Assembly: GCA_049291875.1 (NCBI GenBank) | Contig: JBATQE010000036.1 | Location: forward strand, 1-11,389 | Direction of reading: 5' to 3' | DNA length: 11,389 nucleotides | DNA from: CTSOIL-112 sp049291875 | Lineage (GTDB): Bacteria; Pseudomonadota; Gammaproteobacteria; Burkholderiales; Burkholderiaceae | Part shown: positions 1 to 7,273 of the stretch, one piece after another | Position numbering within the stretch: position 1 is the stretch's first letter | Layout: the number at the start of each line of letters is the position of its first letter | The notes under the pieces: model-generated | Told to the model about the DNA's origin: nothing | The model's input: the letters and a program-made list of their open reading frames with translations, nothing else | The model's database searches: none | Made by a program: the position numbers and the translations under genes

Positions 1-69
1 TCGCTCGGTGGATTCACTCCAGCGCAAACGCGTATGATGGCTTTAACAAACTCACGCGTCCTGCACTAA
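1..69 (+). CDS. IS3-family transposase OrfB, C-terminal end (partial)
   Basis: The frame starting at base 1 reads SLGGFTPAQTRMMALTNSRVLH and stops at TAA (67-69). The SLGG.TP motif is typical of the extreme C-terminus of IS3-family OrfB transposases, which carry a DDE (rve integrase) catalytic domain upstream. The catalytic residues lie outside the window. In this family OrfB is normally made as an OrfAB fusion by -1 frameshifting, but the relevant region is not visible here. The orfA start at 11333 belongs to the second copy and suggests the IS407/IS2-like part of the family. The assignment rests on the short motif together with the adjoining terminal repeat. Confidence 0.75.
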   Translation, partial: SLGGFTPAQTRMMALTNSRVLH

Positions 70-87
70 ACGCAGGACTTGTGTTGA

Positions 88-125
88 TTCTACTTTTAGA
101 TGCCGCCCTTTTAGGGGGTATTACC
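88..125 (+). repeat. IS right terminal inverted repeat
   Basis: Read on the minus strand, this 38-base end begins with 17 bases identical to the left end at 11265. After a diverged middle of about 10 bases with a one-base length difference, it matches again over CTAAAAGTAGAA. If base 126 is included, the end reads TGGTAA inward, giving the TG terminal dinucleotide usual for IS3 elements. The left copy has GG at that place. Confidence 0.8.
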
Positions 126-126
126 A

Positions 127-870
127 AACGACTATCCAGAGGATTACGACGAAAAAACCTATGAGAACAATATCAGCGCCAAAGATATTTTCTTCAAATA
201 CGTATTTAATAACCGTCTGCTGTGGTACATCGCCATTGCCAACGTATTCGTCTACCTGATTCGCTACGGTATTTTGAAATGGTCGCCAGTGTATTTGGGT
301 GAAGTGAAACACTTTGACATCAAATCAACTGCGTGGGCCTATTCGGTATACGAATTGGCCGCTATCCCGGGCACATTGCTGTGCGGCTGGATGTCGGACA
401 AAGTGTTCAAAGGCAAACGCGGTTTGACCGGCTTCGTGTTCATGGTTTTGACCACCATCGCGGTGATCGCATTCTGGATGAACCCGGCCACGCCGGAAGC
501 AGAATTGGCACACTACGCGACGCTGCCTTGGTACGATAACCCGTACAAACTGTTTGACTTCATCATGATGACCACGATTGGTTTCCTGATTTATGGTCCG
601 GTGATGTTGATTGGTCTGCACGCCTTGGAATTGGCACCGAAAAAAGCGGCCGGTACGTCCGCAGGTTTCACCGGTTTGTTCGGCTACCTCGGTGGTACGG
701 TTTCCGCCAGCGCGGTGGTTGGCTGGGCGGCTGAACACTACGGTTGGGACGGCGGTTTCTACGTCATGATCGTCGGCGGTGTCTTGGCTTGTATTTTGAT
801 GTTGGTCACGATGGTTGAAGAAGGCAAACACAAAGCCCGTATCGCAGAAGAAGATCGTTTGGTTAAATAA
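127..870 (+). pseudogene. glpT: Glycerol-3-phosphate transporter GlpT, 3' half, cut by IS
   Basis: Codons from 127 (NDYPEDYDEK) to TAA at 868-870 give 247 residues that follow the C-terminal half of E. coli GlpT closely from memory. Shared stretches include WYIAIANVFVYL.RYGIL.WSP, IPGTLLCGWMSDKVF, YGPVMLIGLHALELAPKKA and GFTGLFGYLGG. GlpT is an inner-membrane MFS antiporter that takes up glycerol-3-phosphate in exchange for phosphate, and the usual length is about 450 residues. The N-terminal half, with the first six transmembrane helices, is missing. The frame runs back into the IS end and meets stop codons at 97-99 and 85-87. The start at 274 is internal and gives a non-functional fragment. 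The 5' half probably lies beyond the IS, outside the window. Identity is very secure; loss of function is inferred from the break. Confidence 0.9.
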
Positions 871-899
871 TTACTAAATCAATCACACAAGCAAACCTG

Positions 900-933
900 A
901 AAGGAGCGCACATGCGCTCCTTTCGGTTTTTTT
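900..933 (+). terminator. Rho-independent terminator after glpT
   Basis: AAAGGAGCGCA and TGCGCTCCTTT form an 11-bp perfect stem around a two-base centre (or 10 bp with a 4-base loop). CGG and seven T follow. It sits 30 bases after the glpT stop and ends that transcript before the next gene. This hairpin is also why the long frame starting at 912 is not used as the start of the next gene. Confidence 0.9.
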
Positions 934-1037
934 GCGGCTCAACAGCGAAATGCAACTGGGCACGCAGCGCACACGCCAGCGACATTTTCCTTTATCATCC
1001 GCCCATCGCTTCAACCTTTTTCCTCAAACGAGTCGCC

Positions 1038-2411
1038 ATGCCTGCCGCCACTAAAAACAATGCCCGCACCCCATCCACCGCGAAAGCGGACGATCCGCGC
1101 ACCATGCGCGCATGGGCTTTTTACGACTGGGCGAATTCATCCTATGCACTGGTGATCAATACCGCGCTGTTTCCGCTGTATTTTCAAAGCGTAATGAACG
1201 ACGCGCCGCAGGTATTGAACCTATTCGGTTACGAAATCAGTGCCAATGCGGCTTATAGCTATTCGCTTAGCCTGTCTTTTTTAATCTTGGTGCTGCTCTC
1301 GCCTGTGCTCTCGTCCATCGCGGGCAGTCGCGGCAACAAGCTCTCCTTCCTCAAATTTTTCTGCACCTTGGGTGCGCTCTCCTGCATGGGGCTGTTTTTC
1401 TTCAAAAGCGCCGATCAAGTGCTCTGGGCGCTGCTGTTCAATATCACTGCGAGCATTGGTTTTTACGGCTCGCTGGTGTTCTACAACGCCTATCTGCCCG
1501 AAATCGCCAGCCCCGCCCAACAGGACATGCTCTCTGCGCGCGGCTTTTCGCTCGGCTATGTCGGCTCATTATTGATCCTGATTATTTCTTTGGTCTTGAT
1601 TCAGGTCGTCGCCGACGAATCCAATCGCGGCTTTTACACGCGGCTGTGTTTTTTCCTCACTGGCTGTTGGTGGTTGGGTTTTGCGCAGTACAGTTTTGCA
1701 CGTTTGCCCAAAAATCGTGCCATCAGCCGTCGTGAGCAGCGCGCCTTGGCACGGCAATCCTATTTCGACCTATTCACCGACAGCTTTGAGGAGCTGCAAC
1801 ACACCGTGCGCGATTTGGTGAAAAGCAAGCAAATCAAGTGGTTCCTAACCTCGTTTTTCTTTTACAGCGTCGGCATGCAAACAATTTTTCTGATCGCCAC
1901 TTTTATCGGCACGGAGCTAAATCTATCGCAAACCAAAATGATCATCACGATCATGCTGTTGCAGGTCGTCGCCATCATCGGCGCCATGCTGTTTTCGTGG
2001 CTGAGCAAACGCATCGGCAATACTTGGGTACTGATGAGCGCCGTCGGCATCTGGATCATCGTGTGCCTGCTGATTTACACACTCTCCGCCCAAGACCCCG
2101 ACGGGCAAAATCGTTTTTTCGGCATCGCCGGATTGGTTGGATTGGTCATGGGCGGTTTGCAGTCGATGTCACGCTCAACCTACAGCAAACTGCTGCCGAC
2201 CTCGCACGACTCAGCCACATTTTTCAGCTTTTACGACATACTGGAAAAATTGGCCATCATCGTGGGTACGGGCGTGCATGGCTATCTCATCAATAAAACC
2301 GGTACGACACATGCCTCTTCGCTCGCATTGGCCGCCTTTTTCGTGGTCGGGCTAATCTGTTTGAGCCGCTTAAAAGTGCATGAACGGCGTGCCTTAATAA
2401 AGCCTCATTAA
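1038..2411 (+). CDS. UMF1/Atg22-like MFS transporter
   Basis: This 457-residue membrane protein has about twelve hydrophobic segments after a hydrophilic N-terminus of some 22 residues. The motif AWAFYDWANSSYA (residues 25-37) is the signature at the first transmembrane helix of the UMF1 (Atg22-like) branch of the major facilitator superfamily. The late segment GVHGYLINKTG is also typical of that branch. Bacterial members are inner-membrane transporters of mostly unknown substrate, and the yeast relative Atg22 is linked to vacuolar amino acid efflux. I chose the ATG at 1038 because the in-frame ATG at 912 lies inside the terminator hairpin at 900-933 and would add 42 non-family residues. The ATG at 1104 (MRAWAFYDW) is possible but leaves almost nothing before helix 1. 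No strong ribosome binding site precedes 1038. No terminator is seen after the stop. Substrate unknown. Confidence 0.85.
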   Translation: MPAATKNNARTPSTAKADDPRTMRAWAFYDWANSSYALVINTALFPLYFQSVMNDAPQVLNLFGYEISANAAYSYSLSLSFLILVLLSPVLSSIAGSRGNKLSFLKFFCTLGALSCMGLFFFKSADQVLWALLFNITASIGFYGSLVFYNAYLPEIASPAQQDMLSARGFSLGYVGSLLILIISLVLIQVVADESNRGFYTRLCFFLTGCWWLGFAQYSFARLPKNRAISRREQRALARQSYFDLFTDSFEELQHTVRDLVKSKQIKWFLTSFFFYSVGMQTIFLIATFIGTELNLSQTKMIITIMLLQVVAIIGAMLFSWLSKRIGNTWVLMSAVGIWIIVCLLIYTLSAQDPDGQNRFFGIAGLVGLVMGGLQSMSRSTYSKLLPTSHDSATFFSFYDILEKLAIIVGTGVHGYLINKTGTTHASSLALAAFFVVGLICLSRLKVHERRALIKPH

Positions 2412-2433
2412 AAAATTGGGACTTTTTGCACAC

Positions 2434-2462
2434 GCACGGCTCAAGGCAAATTCCTTTATAAT
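2434..2462 (+). promoter_or_regulatory. Possible promoter for ygiQ
   Basis: A perfect -10 hexamer TATAAT lies at 2457-2462, 34 bases before the ygiQ start. The best-spaced -35 position (2434-2439, GCACGG) is poor. A better-looking TTGCAC at 2426-2431 is 25 bases away, which is too far. The call rests on the -10 alone. Confidence 0.4.
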
Positions 2463-2496
2463 GCCAAGTCCTTGAATTTTTTAAAGAAAGTCCATC

Positions 2497-4740
2497 ATGC
2501 CGTCCATCGCCAAACCCATTCATAAATATCGCCCGTATTGGGCGAAGCGGTTTGGCGTCGCGCCATTTTTACCGACCACGCGCGCAGAAATGGATGCACT
2601 CGGCTGGGATTCGTGCGACATCATTCTGATCACGGGTGACGCCTACATCGACCACCCGAGTTTCGGCATGGCGCTGGTCGGGCGCCTGCTGGAAGCGCAA
2701 GGCTTTCGCGTCGGCATCATCAGCCAGCCGGATTGGCACAGCAAACACGATTTTCAAAAACTCGGCGCACCGAATCTGTTTTTCGGCGTCACCGCTGGCA
2801 ATATGGACTCGATGGTCAACCGCTACACCTCGGATCGCAAACCACGCTCGGACGACGCCTATACGCCGAATGCCGAGCCGAACAAACGCCCCGACCGCGC
2901 CGTGAACGTGTATGCGCAGCGTTGCCGCGAAGCCTATCCGGGCGTTGGCGTGATGATCGGCAGCATCGAGGCCAGCCTGCGCCGCATCGCGCATTTTGAC
3001 TACTGGTCGAACAAAGTGCGTCCGTCGGTACTGATTAGCTCCAAAGCCGATATTCTATTGTTTGGCAATGCCGAACGCGCCCTCGTTGAAATCGCGCACC
3101 GCGTCGCACGCGGCGAAAAATTGAGCGAAATCCGTGACGTGCGCGGCACCGCATTTATTGCTCCGCTCGGCTGGAAACCTTCCGAGGAATGGGCCGAAAT
3201 CGACTCATCCACCGTGGATACGCCGAAAAATTCGGATGCACAATTCACCACCACCGACCCGTATTTGGACACCACACAGCCAACGACTGAAGGCGAAAAC
3301 TGCGCCAAAAGCGACACGCCGAAGGAACAGCCAATCAAACTGCTGACCAAAGCCGAACGCGTGGCCAAACGTGACCACGAGCGCCTGCACAGCGTGATCC
3401 GCATTCCCGCGTACGAAGCAGTGGCGCACGATCCCGTGCTGTACGCGCACGCCTCGCGCGTGTTGCACCTCGAATCCAACCCGGGCAACGCCCGCGCACT
3501 GGTACAGCAGCATGGCGAACGAGACGTCTGGCTCAACGTTCAACCCATCCCGCTCACCACCGAGGAAATGGACTTTGTATACGGACTGCCCTACGCGCGC
3601 AATCCGCACCCGTCCTACGGCGACGCGAAAATCCCCGCGTGGGAAATGATCAAATACTCGGTCAACATCATGCGTGGCTGCTTCGGCGGCTGCACCTTCT
3701 GCTCCATCACCGAGCACGAAGGCCGCATCATCCAAAGCCGCTCACACGACTCCATCCTGCACGAAATCGAAGAAATCCGCGACAAAACCGACGGCTTTAC
3801 CGGCCAAATTTCCGACCTCGGCGGCCCGACCGCCAATATGTACCGCCTCGGCTGTAAAGACGAAGTGACCGAAGCGAGCTGTCGCAAACTCTCCTGCGTC
3901 TACCCCGACATTTGCAAAAACCTCAACACCAACCACGACAGTCTGATTGAACTGTATCGCAAAGCGCGCGCGATCAAAGGCGTGAAGAAAATCAATATCC
4001 AATCGGGTTTGCGCTACGATTTGGCGGTCGAGTCACCCGAATACATCAAAGAATTGGTCAAATACCACGTCGGTGGCTACCTCAAAATCGCACCGGAGCA
4101 CACCGAATCAGGGCCATTGTCCAAAATGATGAAGCCCGAATTGCGCGCCTACAACCGATTCAAACAACTGTTCGAGCAAGCCTCTAAAGAAGCAGGCAAA
4201 GAACAATACCTCATCCCGTATTTCATCGCCGCACATCCAGGTACCAGCGACGAAGACATGATGAACCTCGCGCTGTGGCTCAAGAAAAACAACTTCCGCC
4301 TTGACCAAGTGCAGACCTTCCTGCCCACACCGATGGCCATGGCCACCACCATGTGGCACACACAGCGCAATCCACTGGAAAAAATCTCACGCTCCGGCGA
4401 AAAAGTCGACATCGTCAAAGAAGAAAAACGCCGTCGCCTACACAAAGCCTTTTTGCGCTACCACGACCCGAACAACTGGCCAACGATCCGCGACGCACTA
4501 CACGCCATGGGACGCAGCGACCTGATCGGCTACTCCAAAGCCCACCTCATCCCGCCGCGCCAACCGGCGAATATGACTCAAGCGGCGCAAAACATGGGTA
4601 AGCCGAATGCACGCACGGCACATCACCCGAACAAGCGATTCCAAGACGCGGCACCCACTGCCAACAAATCCGCACCGCATTTGGCTGCCAAACCCAAAAC
4701 ACGGAAAAAACCGTTGAACAAACTCGCGCAGTTTAAGTAA
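2497..4740 (+). CDS. ygiQ: YgiQ family radical SAM protein
   Basis: The 747-residue product is close to the length of E. coli YgiQ (about 740) and matches the family throughout. The N-terminal YgiQ domain carries FGVAPFLPT, GDAYIDHPSFGMA, FFGVTAGNMDSMVNRYT and GSIEASLRRIAH. The radical SAM core follows, with cluster cysteines C395, C399 and C402 in the CFGGCTFC motif, the CxxxCxxC signature that binds a 4Fe-4S cluster and S-adenosylmethionine. The DUF3362-type C-terminal region comes next (FLPTPMAMATTMW, RRRLHKAFLRYHDP), ending in a basic, proline- and alanine-rich tail from about residue 690. A hydrophilic stretch rich in T, D and P (about 235-275) looks like a variable linker. The cellular reaction of YgiQ is not established to my knowledge. 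The ATG at 2497 follows a weak AAAGAAAG. It appears to be a single-gene transcript, since cybB has its own promoter. Confidence 0.95.
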   Translation: MPSIAKPIHKYRPYWAKRFGVAPFLPTTRAEMDALGWDSCDIILITGDAYIDHPSFGMALVGRLLEAQGFRVGIISQPDWHSKHDFQKLGAPNLFFGVTAGNMDSMVNRYTSDRKPRSDDAYTPNAEPNKRPDRAVNVYAQRCREAYPGVGVMIGSIEASLRRIAHFDYWSNKVRPSVLISSKADILLFGNAERALVEIAHRVARGEKLSEIRDVRGTAFIAPLGWKPSEEWAEIDSSTVDTPKNSDAQFTTTDPYLDTTQPTTEGENCAKSDTPKEQPIKLLTKAERVAKRDHERLHSVIRIPAYEAVAHDPVLYAHASRVLHLESNPGNARALVQQHGERDVWLNVQPIPLTTEEMDFVYGLPYARNPHPSYGDAKIPAWEMIKYSVNIMRGCFGGCTFCSITEHEGRIIQSRSHDSILHEIEEIRDKTDGFTGQISDLGGPTANMYRLGCKDEVTEASCRKLSCVYPDICKNLNTNHDSLIELYRKARAIKGVKKINIQSGLRYDLAVESPEYIKELVKYHVGGYLKIAPEHTESGPLSKMMKPELRAYNRFKQLFEQASKEAGKEQYLIPYFIAAHPGTSDEDMMNLALWLKKNNFRLDQVQTFLPTPMAMATTMWHTQRNPLEKISRSGEKVDIVKEEKRRRLHKAFLRYHDPNNWPTIRDALHAMGRSDLIGYSKAHLIPPRQPANMTQAAQNMGKPNARTAHHPNKRFQDAAPTANKSAPHLAAKPKTRKKPLNKLAQFK

Positions 4741-4786
4741 ATAAACCACATTTTTAACAGGGTAATTCGTATTTAGCACGCTGGTC

Positions 4787-4817
4787 TGTTATAATAAAAC
4801 CTCTATCAAAAAGGAGG
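4787..4817 (+). promoter_or_regulatory. Extended -10 promoter and strong ribosome binding site for cybB
   Basis: TGTTATAAT at 4787-4795 is a perfect extended -10 element (TGnTATAAT). The -35 position 17 bases upstream (4767-4772, TCGTAT) is weak, as is usual with an extended -10. The ribosome binding site AAGGAGG (4811-4817) is close to the full anti-Shine-Dalgarno match and lies 5 bases before the ATG at 4823. Together they point to an independently transcribed, well-translated gene. Confidence 0.7.
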
Positions 4818-4822
4818 TTATT

Positions 4823-5368
4823 ATGAAAAAAACAACATATACACTGCCTGAAAAATACAGCAAATCAAGCATTATGATGCACTGGCTTGTGGTTCTCTTG
4901 ATGATAGGGACGTACGCATTTATCGAACTGCGTGTACTGTTTCCAAAAGGCGAGCCGATGCGTGATATTTTCAAAGATATTCACTATTGGCTCGGGTTGC
5001 TGATACTCATTTTAATCATTCCGCGTATTTGGAGTATTTTTAAAAACCCTACACCCAACGTGGTTCCGACCCCATCAATGGTGGATAAAATCATGGCACA
5101 CAGCATGCATGCATTTTTATATATTTTCATGGTGGTGATGCCAATTTTAGGCTGGATGCTGTTGAGCGCCGAAGGCAAACCGATCCCATTCTTTGGGCTG
5201 AATTTACCGGCTTTGGTCGCACCGGACAAAGAATTTGCCAAAAGCATCAAAGAAATTCATGAAATCATTGGCACTGTCGGTTACTACGCCATCGGCCTAC
5301 ACACCCTCGCCGCGTTGTATCACCACTTTGTTAAACGCAACAATATGCTCAAACGCATGTTGCCATAA
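4823..5368 (+). CDS. cybB: Cytochrome b561 (CybB family)
   Basis: This 181-residue protein has four hydrophobic helices (about 18-40, 55-72, 93-113 and 148-168), the layout of bacterial di-heme cytochrome b561. The conserved heme ligands are visible: H20 (MMHW), H54 (DIHYW), H146 (EIHE) and H160 (LHTL). E. coli CybB uses H13, H46, H143 and H157, so the spacings 34 and 14 here match 33 and 14 there. H93 and H96 (AHSMH) are family features near helix 3. The protein resides in the inner membrane and passes electrons from ubiquinol. E. coli CybB has been described as a superoxide:ubiquinone oxidoreductase. The start is fixed by AAGGAGG at 4811-4817. It lies 82 bases after ygiQ with its own promoter, and a bidirectional terminator follows 11 bases after the stop. 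Confidence 0.9.
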   Translation: MKKTTYTLPEKYSKSSIMMHWLVVLLMIGTYAFIELRVLFPKGEPMRDIFKDIHYWLGLLILILIIPRIWSIFKNPTPNVVPTPSMVDKIMAHSMHAFLYIFMVVMPILGWMLLSAEGKPIPFFGLNLPALVAPDKEFAKSIKEIHEIIGTVGYYAIGLHTLAALYHHFVKRNNMLKRMLP

Positions 5369-5379
5369 CACGGCACATC

Positions 5380-5407
5380 AAAAAAGGCAGTGAAAACTGC
5401 CTTTTTT
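5380..5407. terminator. Bidirectional terminator between convergent genes
   Basis: AAAAAAGGCAGT and ACTGCCTTTTTT form a perfect 12-bp stem around the tetraloop GAAA. The stem carries six A on one side and six T on the other, so it can act on both strands. It sits 11 bases after the cybB stop and 10 bases after the end of the converging hydroxylase gene. Confidence 0.93.
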
Positions 5408-5417
5408 ATTTTCATCA

Positions 5418-6329
5418 CTACCCATTGGTATTCGGATGTGCCGCGTCCCACTCCCGTTGCATCTGTTTCGCCGTCTGCGTGCGTCCGTCGTGGCTCCAGC
5501 CGGGCGGCGCAAACACATAACACAGCCGCTGCCACGTCGTCAGATTCGGTAGGCGCACATCGTGCCAAATATTCTTCAGCTCATAGGTAAACAGCGCCCA
5601 CGGTGAACGGCTTTCCGGCGCAGATACCGTTCCATACCGAATCGGCTCGGGATCGCGCCCTTCTGCTGCAAACGTACCGAATAGTTTATCCCACGCGATG
5701 AACAGCATCCCCATATTTTTGTCCAAATACGGCGTATTGCTCGCGTGATGCACGCGATGATGCGACGGCGTGACCAAAACCTTCTCGACCCAACCGAGTT
5801 TACCGATGGCCTGCGTGTGTACCAAATTGCCGTAAATCTGCGTCACCGCATAGACAAACATAATATGCAGCGGGTGAAAACCCAGCCACGCCAACGGCAT
5901 GAAATACACATAGCGATACAAAGGCTGCAACACCGACGAGCGAAAACCCGTGGTCAAGTTGTACTCATTGGAATTATGGTGCGTGCTGTGTATCGCCCAA
6001 AACAGGCGCGAACTGTGATCCACCGTATGCTGCGTCCAATACGCCAAATCCTGCAAAATCACCAGCAGCAACCAATACCACATACCCTGCGTCGACCAAT
6101 CCACCGCCCGATGCACAAAACACCAACCCAGCACCGCGAACGACACGCCTTTAAACAGCATATCCAAACCGAGGTTCGACAAAGCAAACGTCGCACTGGT
6201 CAAACTGTCCTTGAGCGCATACAAACGCAAACCGCGCAGATTCGAGTAAGCCAATTCAATGCCGATCACCAGCACAAACAACGGCACACTATACGTATAA
6301 ATAATCTCTTGATTCAACCAATTCGGCAT
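5418..6329 (-). CDS. Fatty acid hydroxylase / sterol desaturase family protein
   Basis: This 303-residue membrane protein carries the histidine boxes of the fatty acid hydroxylase superfamily, which bind a di-iron centre. Numbered from the ATG at 6329, they are H101 and H105 (HTVDH), H114, H117 and H118 (HSTHH), H171 (VHTQ), and H190, H191, H194 and H195 (SHHRVHH). Hydrophobic helices surround the boxes, and a soluble tail of about 100 residues follows. Relatives include sterol desaturases, carotenoid hydroxylases and alkylglycerol monooxygenases, and the natural lipid substrate cannot be read from the sequence. An in-frame GTG at 6341 would add four residues. I prefer the ATG, though neither has a clear ribosome binding site. 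The gene starts 28 bases after lysE on the same strand with no terminator between, so co-transcription is likely. Confidence 0.88.
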   Translation of the reverse strand: MPNWLNQEIIYTYSVPLFVLVIGIELAYSNLRGLRLYALKDSLTSATFALSNLGLDMLFKGVSFAVLGWCFVHRAVDWSTQGMWYWLLLVILQDLAYWTQHTVDHSSRLFWAIHSTHHNSNEYNLTTGFRSSVLQPLYRYVYFMPLAWLGFHPLHIMFVYAVTQIYGNLVHTQAIGKLGWVEKVLVTPSHHRVHHASNTPYLDKNMGMLFIAWDKLFGTFAAEGRDPEPIRYGTVSAPESRSPWALFTYELKNIWHDVRLPNLTTWQRLCYVFAPPGWSHDGRTQTAKQMQREWDAAHPNTNG

Positions 6330-6357
6330 ACCACACCACACATCAAAATCATCAACC

Positions 6358-6978
6358 CTATCGGTTATTCGCCGCCAATTTCACCGCAAAACCGATCAAC
6401 GCCACACCCGCCAAACGCTTCGCCCACACCTGCGCTGATGGAATTCCCTTCAAACGCAGCGCCACCCAGTTGCCCAACAGCACCAAGCCCAACTGATACA
6501 ACAGGCTAATCACCGTCACATGCAGCATCATCACCACCAACGTCCACGGACTGGCCGACGGCGTTAAAAACAACGGGAAAAATGCCACGAAAAACAACAT
6601 CACCTTCGGATTGGTCAAGCTCACCAACGCCGCGCGACGCGCATACTGCCACGACGACCTCAGCAATGCCGTATCTGCAGACGCCACGCTGCGCCCCGAG
6701 CGCAACAAACCCCACGCCATCCACAGCAGATACGCCACACCAAACCACTGCAAAGCCGCGAATACCGTCGGATTCGCCTGCATCACCGCCGCCAAACCCA
6801 GCGCCGCACCAATCATCCACACCGCGTCACCGACCAAGGTACCGACGACCGCCGATGTACCCGCGCCCAGACCGCGCCGCGCCGTCGCATCCAAAATCGC
6901 CAGCGTCCCCGCGCCCGGAATCAACTGAAACAACACAATCGCCGAGACAAATGACGCGTAATGCTCAATTCCAAACAT
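6358..6978 (-). CDS. LysE/RhtB-family amino acid exporter
   Basis: This 206-residue inner-membrane protein has about six hydrophobic segments. The LysE-family signature near the N-terminus, PGAGTLAILDATARRGLGAG, occupies residues 21-40 and corresponds to the usual PGPNT...RRG motif. Members export amino acids such as lysine, threonine or homoserine lactone; the substrate here is unknown. The second proline of PGP is replaced by alanine, a mild departure. The start at 6978 is chosen because GAGAGG lies four bases upstream. The adjacent ATG at 6981 is too close to it, and the longer frame to 7008 overlaps the iscX terminator. The gene begins about 20 bases after the T-run of that terminator and probably shares a transcript with the hydroxylase gene. 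Confidence 0.87.
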   Translation of the reverse strand: MFGIEHYASFVSAIVLFQLIPGAGTLAILDATARRGLGAGTSAVVGTLVGDAVWMIGAALGLAAVMQANPTVFAALQWFGVAYLLWMAWGLLRSGRSVASADTALLRSSWQYARRAALVSLTNPKVMLFFVAFFPLFLTPSASPWTLVVMMLHVTVISLLYQLGLVLLGNWVALRLKGIPSAQVWAKRLAGVALIGFAVKLAANNR

Positions 6979-6998
6979 CATACCTCTCTCACAGTCGC

Positions 6999-7027
6999 AA
7001 AAAAGCATGACGCGCCACGCGCGTCAT
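6999..7027 (-). terminator. Terminator after iscX
   Basis: On the minus strand ATGACGCG and CGCGTCAT form an 8-bp stem around a 5-base loop (plus-strand 7007-7027), followed by GC and six T (6999-7004). It begins 15 bases after the iscX stop and lies directly upstream of lysE. Confidence 0.85.
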
Positions 7028-7042
7028 TACCCCATACCAAGA

Positions 7043-7237
7043 TCAATCCACCTCATCCATCCATGCCTGCTGAATCGCCTCCAACACCTTCTCCCCGCCA
7101 CGGCTGGTGTCATCATCAAACTCAGGCAAAGCCACCACCCAGTTATGCAAATCGGTAAACCTCACGGTTTTTGGATCCACATCGGGATGTGCTTCGGATA
7201 ATTGAATTGCGATTTCTAAAACGTCGGTCCATTTCAT
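7043..7237 (-). CDS. iscX: Fe-S cluster assembly protein IscX
   Basis: This 64-residue acidic protein aligns with E. coli IscX (YfhJ, 66 residues). Shared motifs are KWTD near the start, HPDVDPKTVRFTDLHNW in the middle, FDDD, EK.LEAI and a W.DE ending. IscX is a small helical protein that binds the cysteine desulfurase IscS and iron, and it modulates Fe-S cluster assembly by competing with frataxin. AAAGGGG (7244-7250 on the minus strand) is a suitable ribosome binding site six bases before the ATG. In enterobacteria iscX closes the isc operon after fdx. Here the neighbours are a DUF2971 gene and lysE, and no other isc gene is in view. It has its own terminator. It may be read with the upstream DUF2971 gene, 36 bases away, or from a promoter I cannot pick out. 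Confidence 0.93.
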   Translation of the reverse strand: MKWTDVLEIAIQLSEAHPDVDPKTVRFTDLHNWVVALPEFDDDTSRGGEKVLEAIQQAWMDEVD

Positions 7238-7250
7238 TTATAACCCCTTT

Positions 7251-7266
7251 ACCAATATGAATTGGT
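7251..7266. repeat. Small palindrome between DUF2971 gene and iscX
   Basis: ACCAAT, a 4-base ATGA centre and ATTGGT form a perfect 6-bp inverted repeat just upstream of the iscX ribosome binding site. No T-run follows on the minus strand, so it is not a classical terminator. It could be an operator or a short leader hairpin. Chance occurrence is not excluded. Confidence 0.35.
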
Positions 7267-7273
7267 AATTATT

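Larger units (their letters stand above)
1..126 (+). mobile_element. Right end of an IS3-family insertion sequence (partial)
   Basis: The window opens inside an insertion sequence. It contains the end of the transposase frame, a short 3' untranslated stretch and a terminal inverted repeat. The reverse complement of the repeat (GGTAATACCCCCTAAAA, then a spacer, then CTAAAAGTAGAA) matches the left end of the element at 11265-11303. The two copies are therefore the same or very close elements in the same orientation. The outer boundary is near position 125-126, because glpT coding sequence resumes at 127. The exact end and the target duplication cannot be fixed without the left side. Confidence 0.85.

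Noticed and set aside
274..870. A functional 198-residue transporter starting at 274
   Set aside because: The GlpT reading frame is continuous back to base 127, so 274 is an internal methionine of a truncated gene.
912..1037. N-terminal extension of the MFS transporter starting at the ATG in 912
   Set aside because: That ATG is inside the glpT terminator hairpin, and the 42 added residues do not look like family sequence. The start at 1038 fits better.
3000..3735. Long minus-strand frames opposite ygiQ
   Set aside because: The ygiQ product matches its family across the full length, and the antisense frames are cysteine- and serine-rich or histidine- and glycine-rich shadows.
4741..4822. Terminator or regulatory RNA between ygiQ and cybB
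   Set aside because: No stem with a T-run could be found. Only the extended -10 promoter and ribosome binding site are supported.
5745..6509. 254-codon plus-strand open frame
   Set aside because: It is antisense to the hydroxylase and lysE genes, is rich in H, R, Q, T and P, has no recognisable domain, and arises from the codon bias of the real genes.
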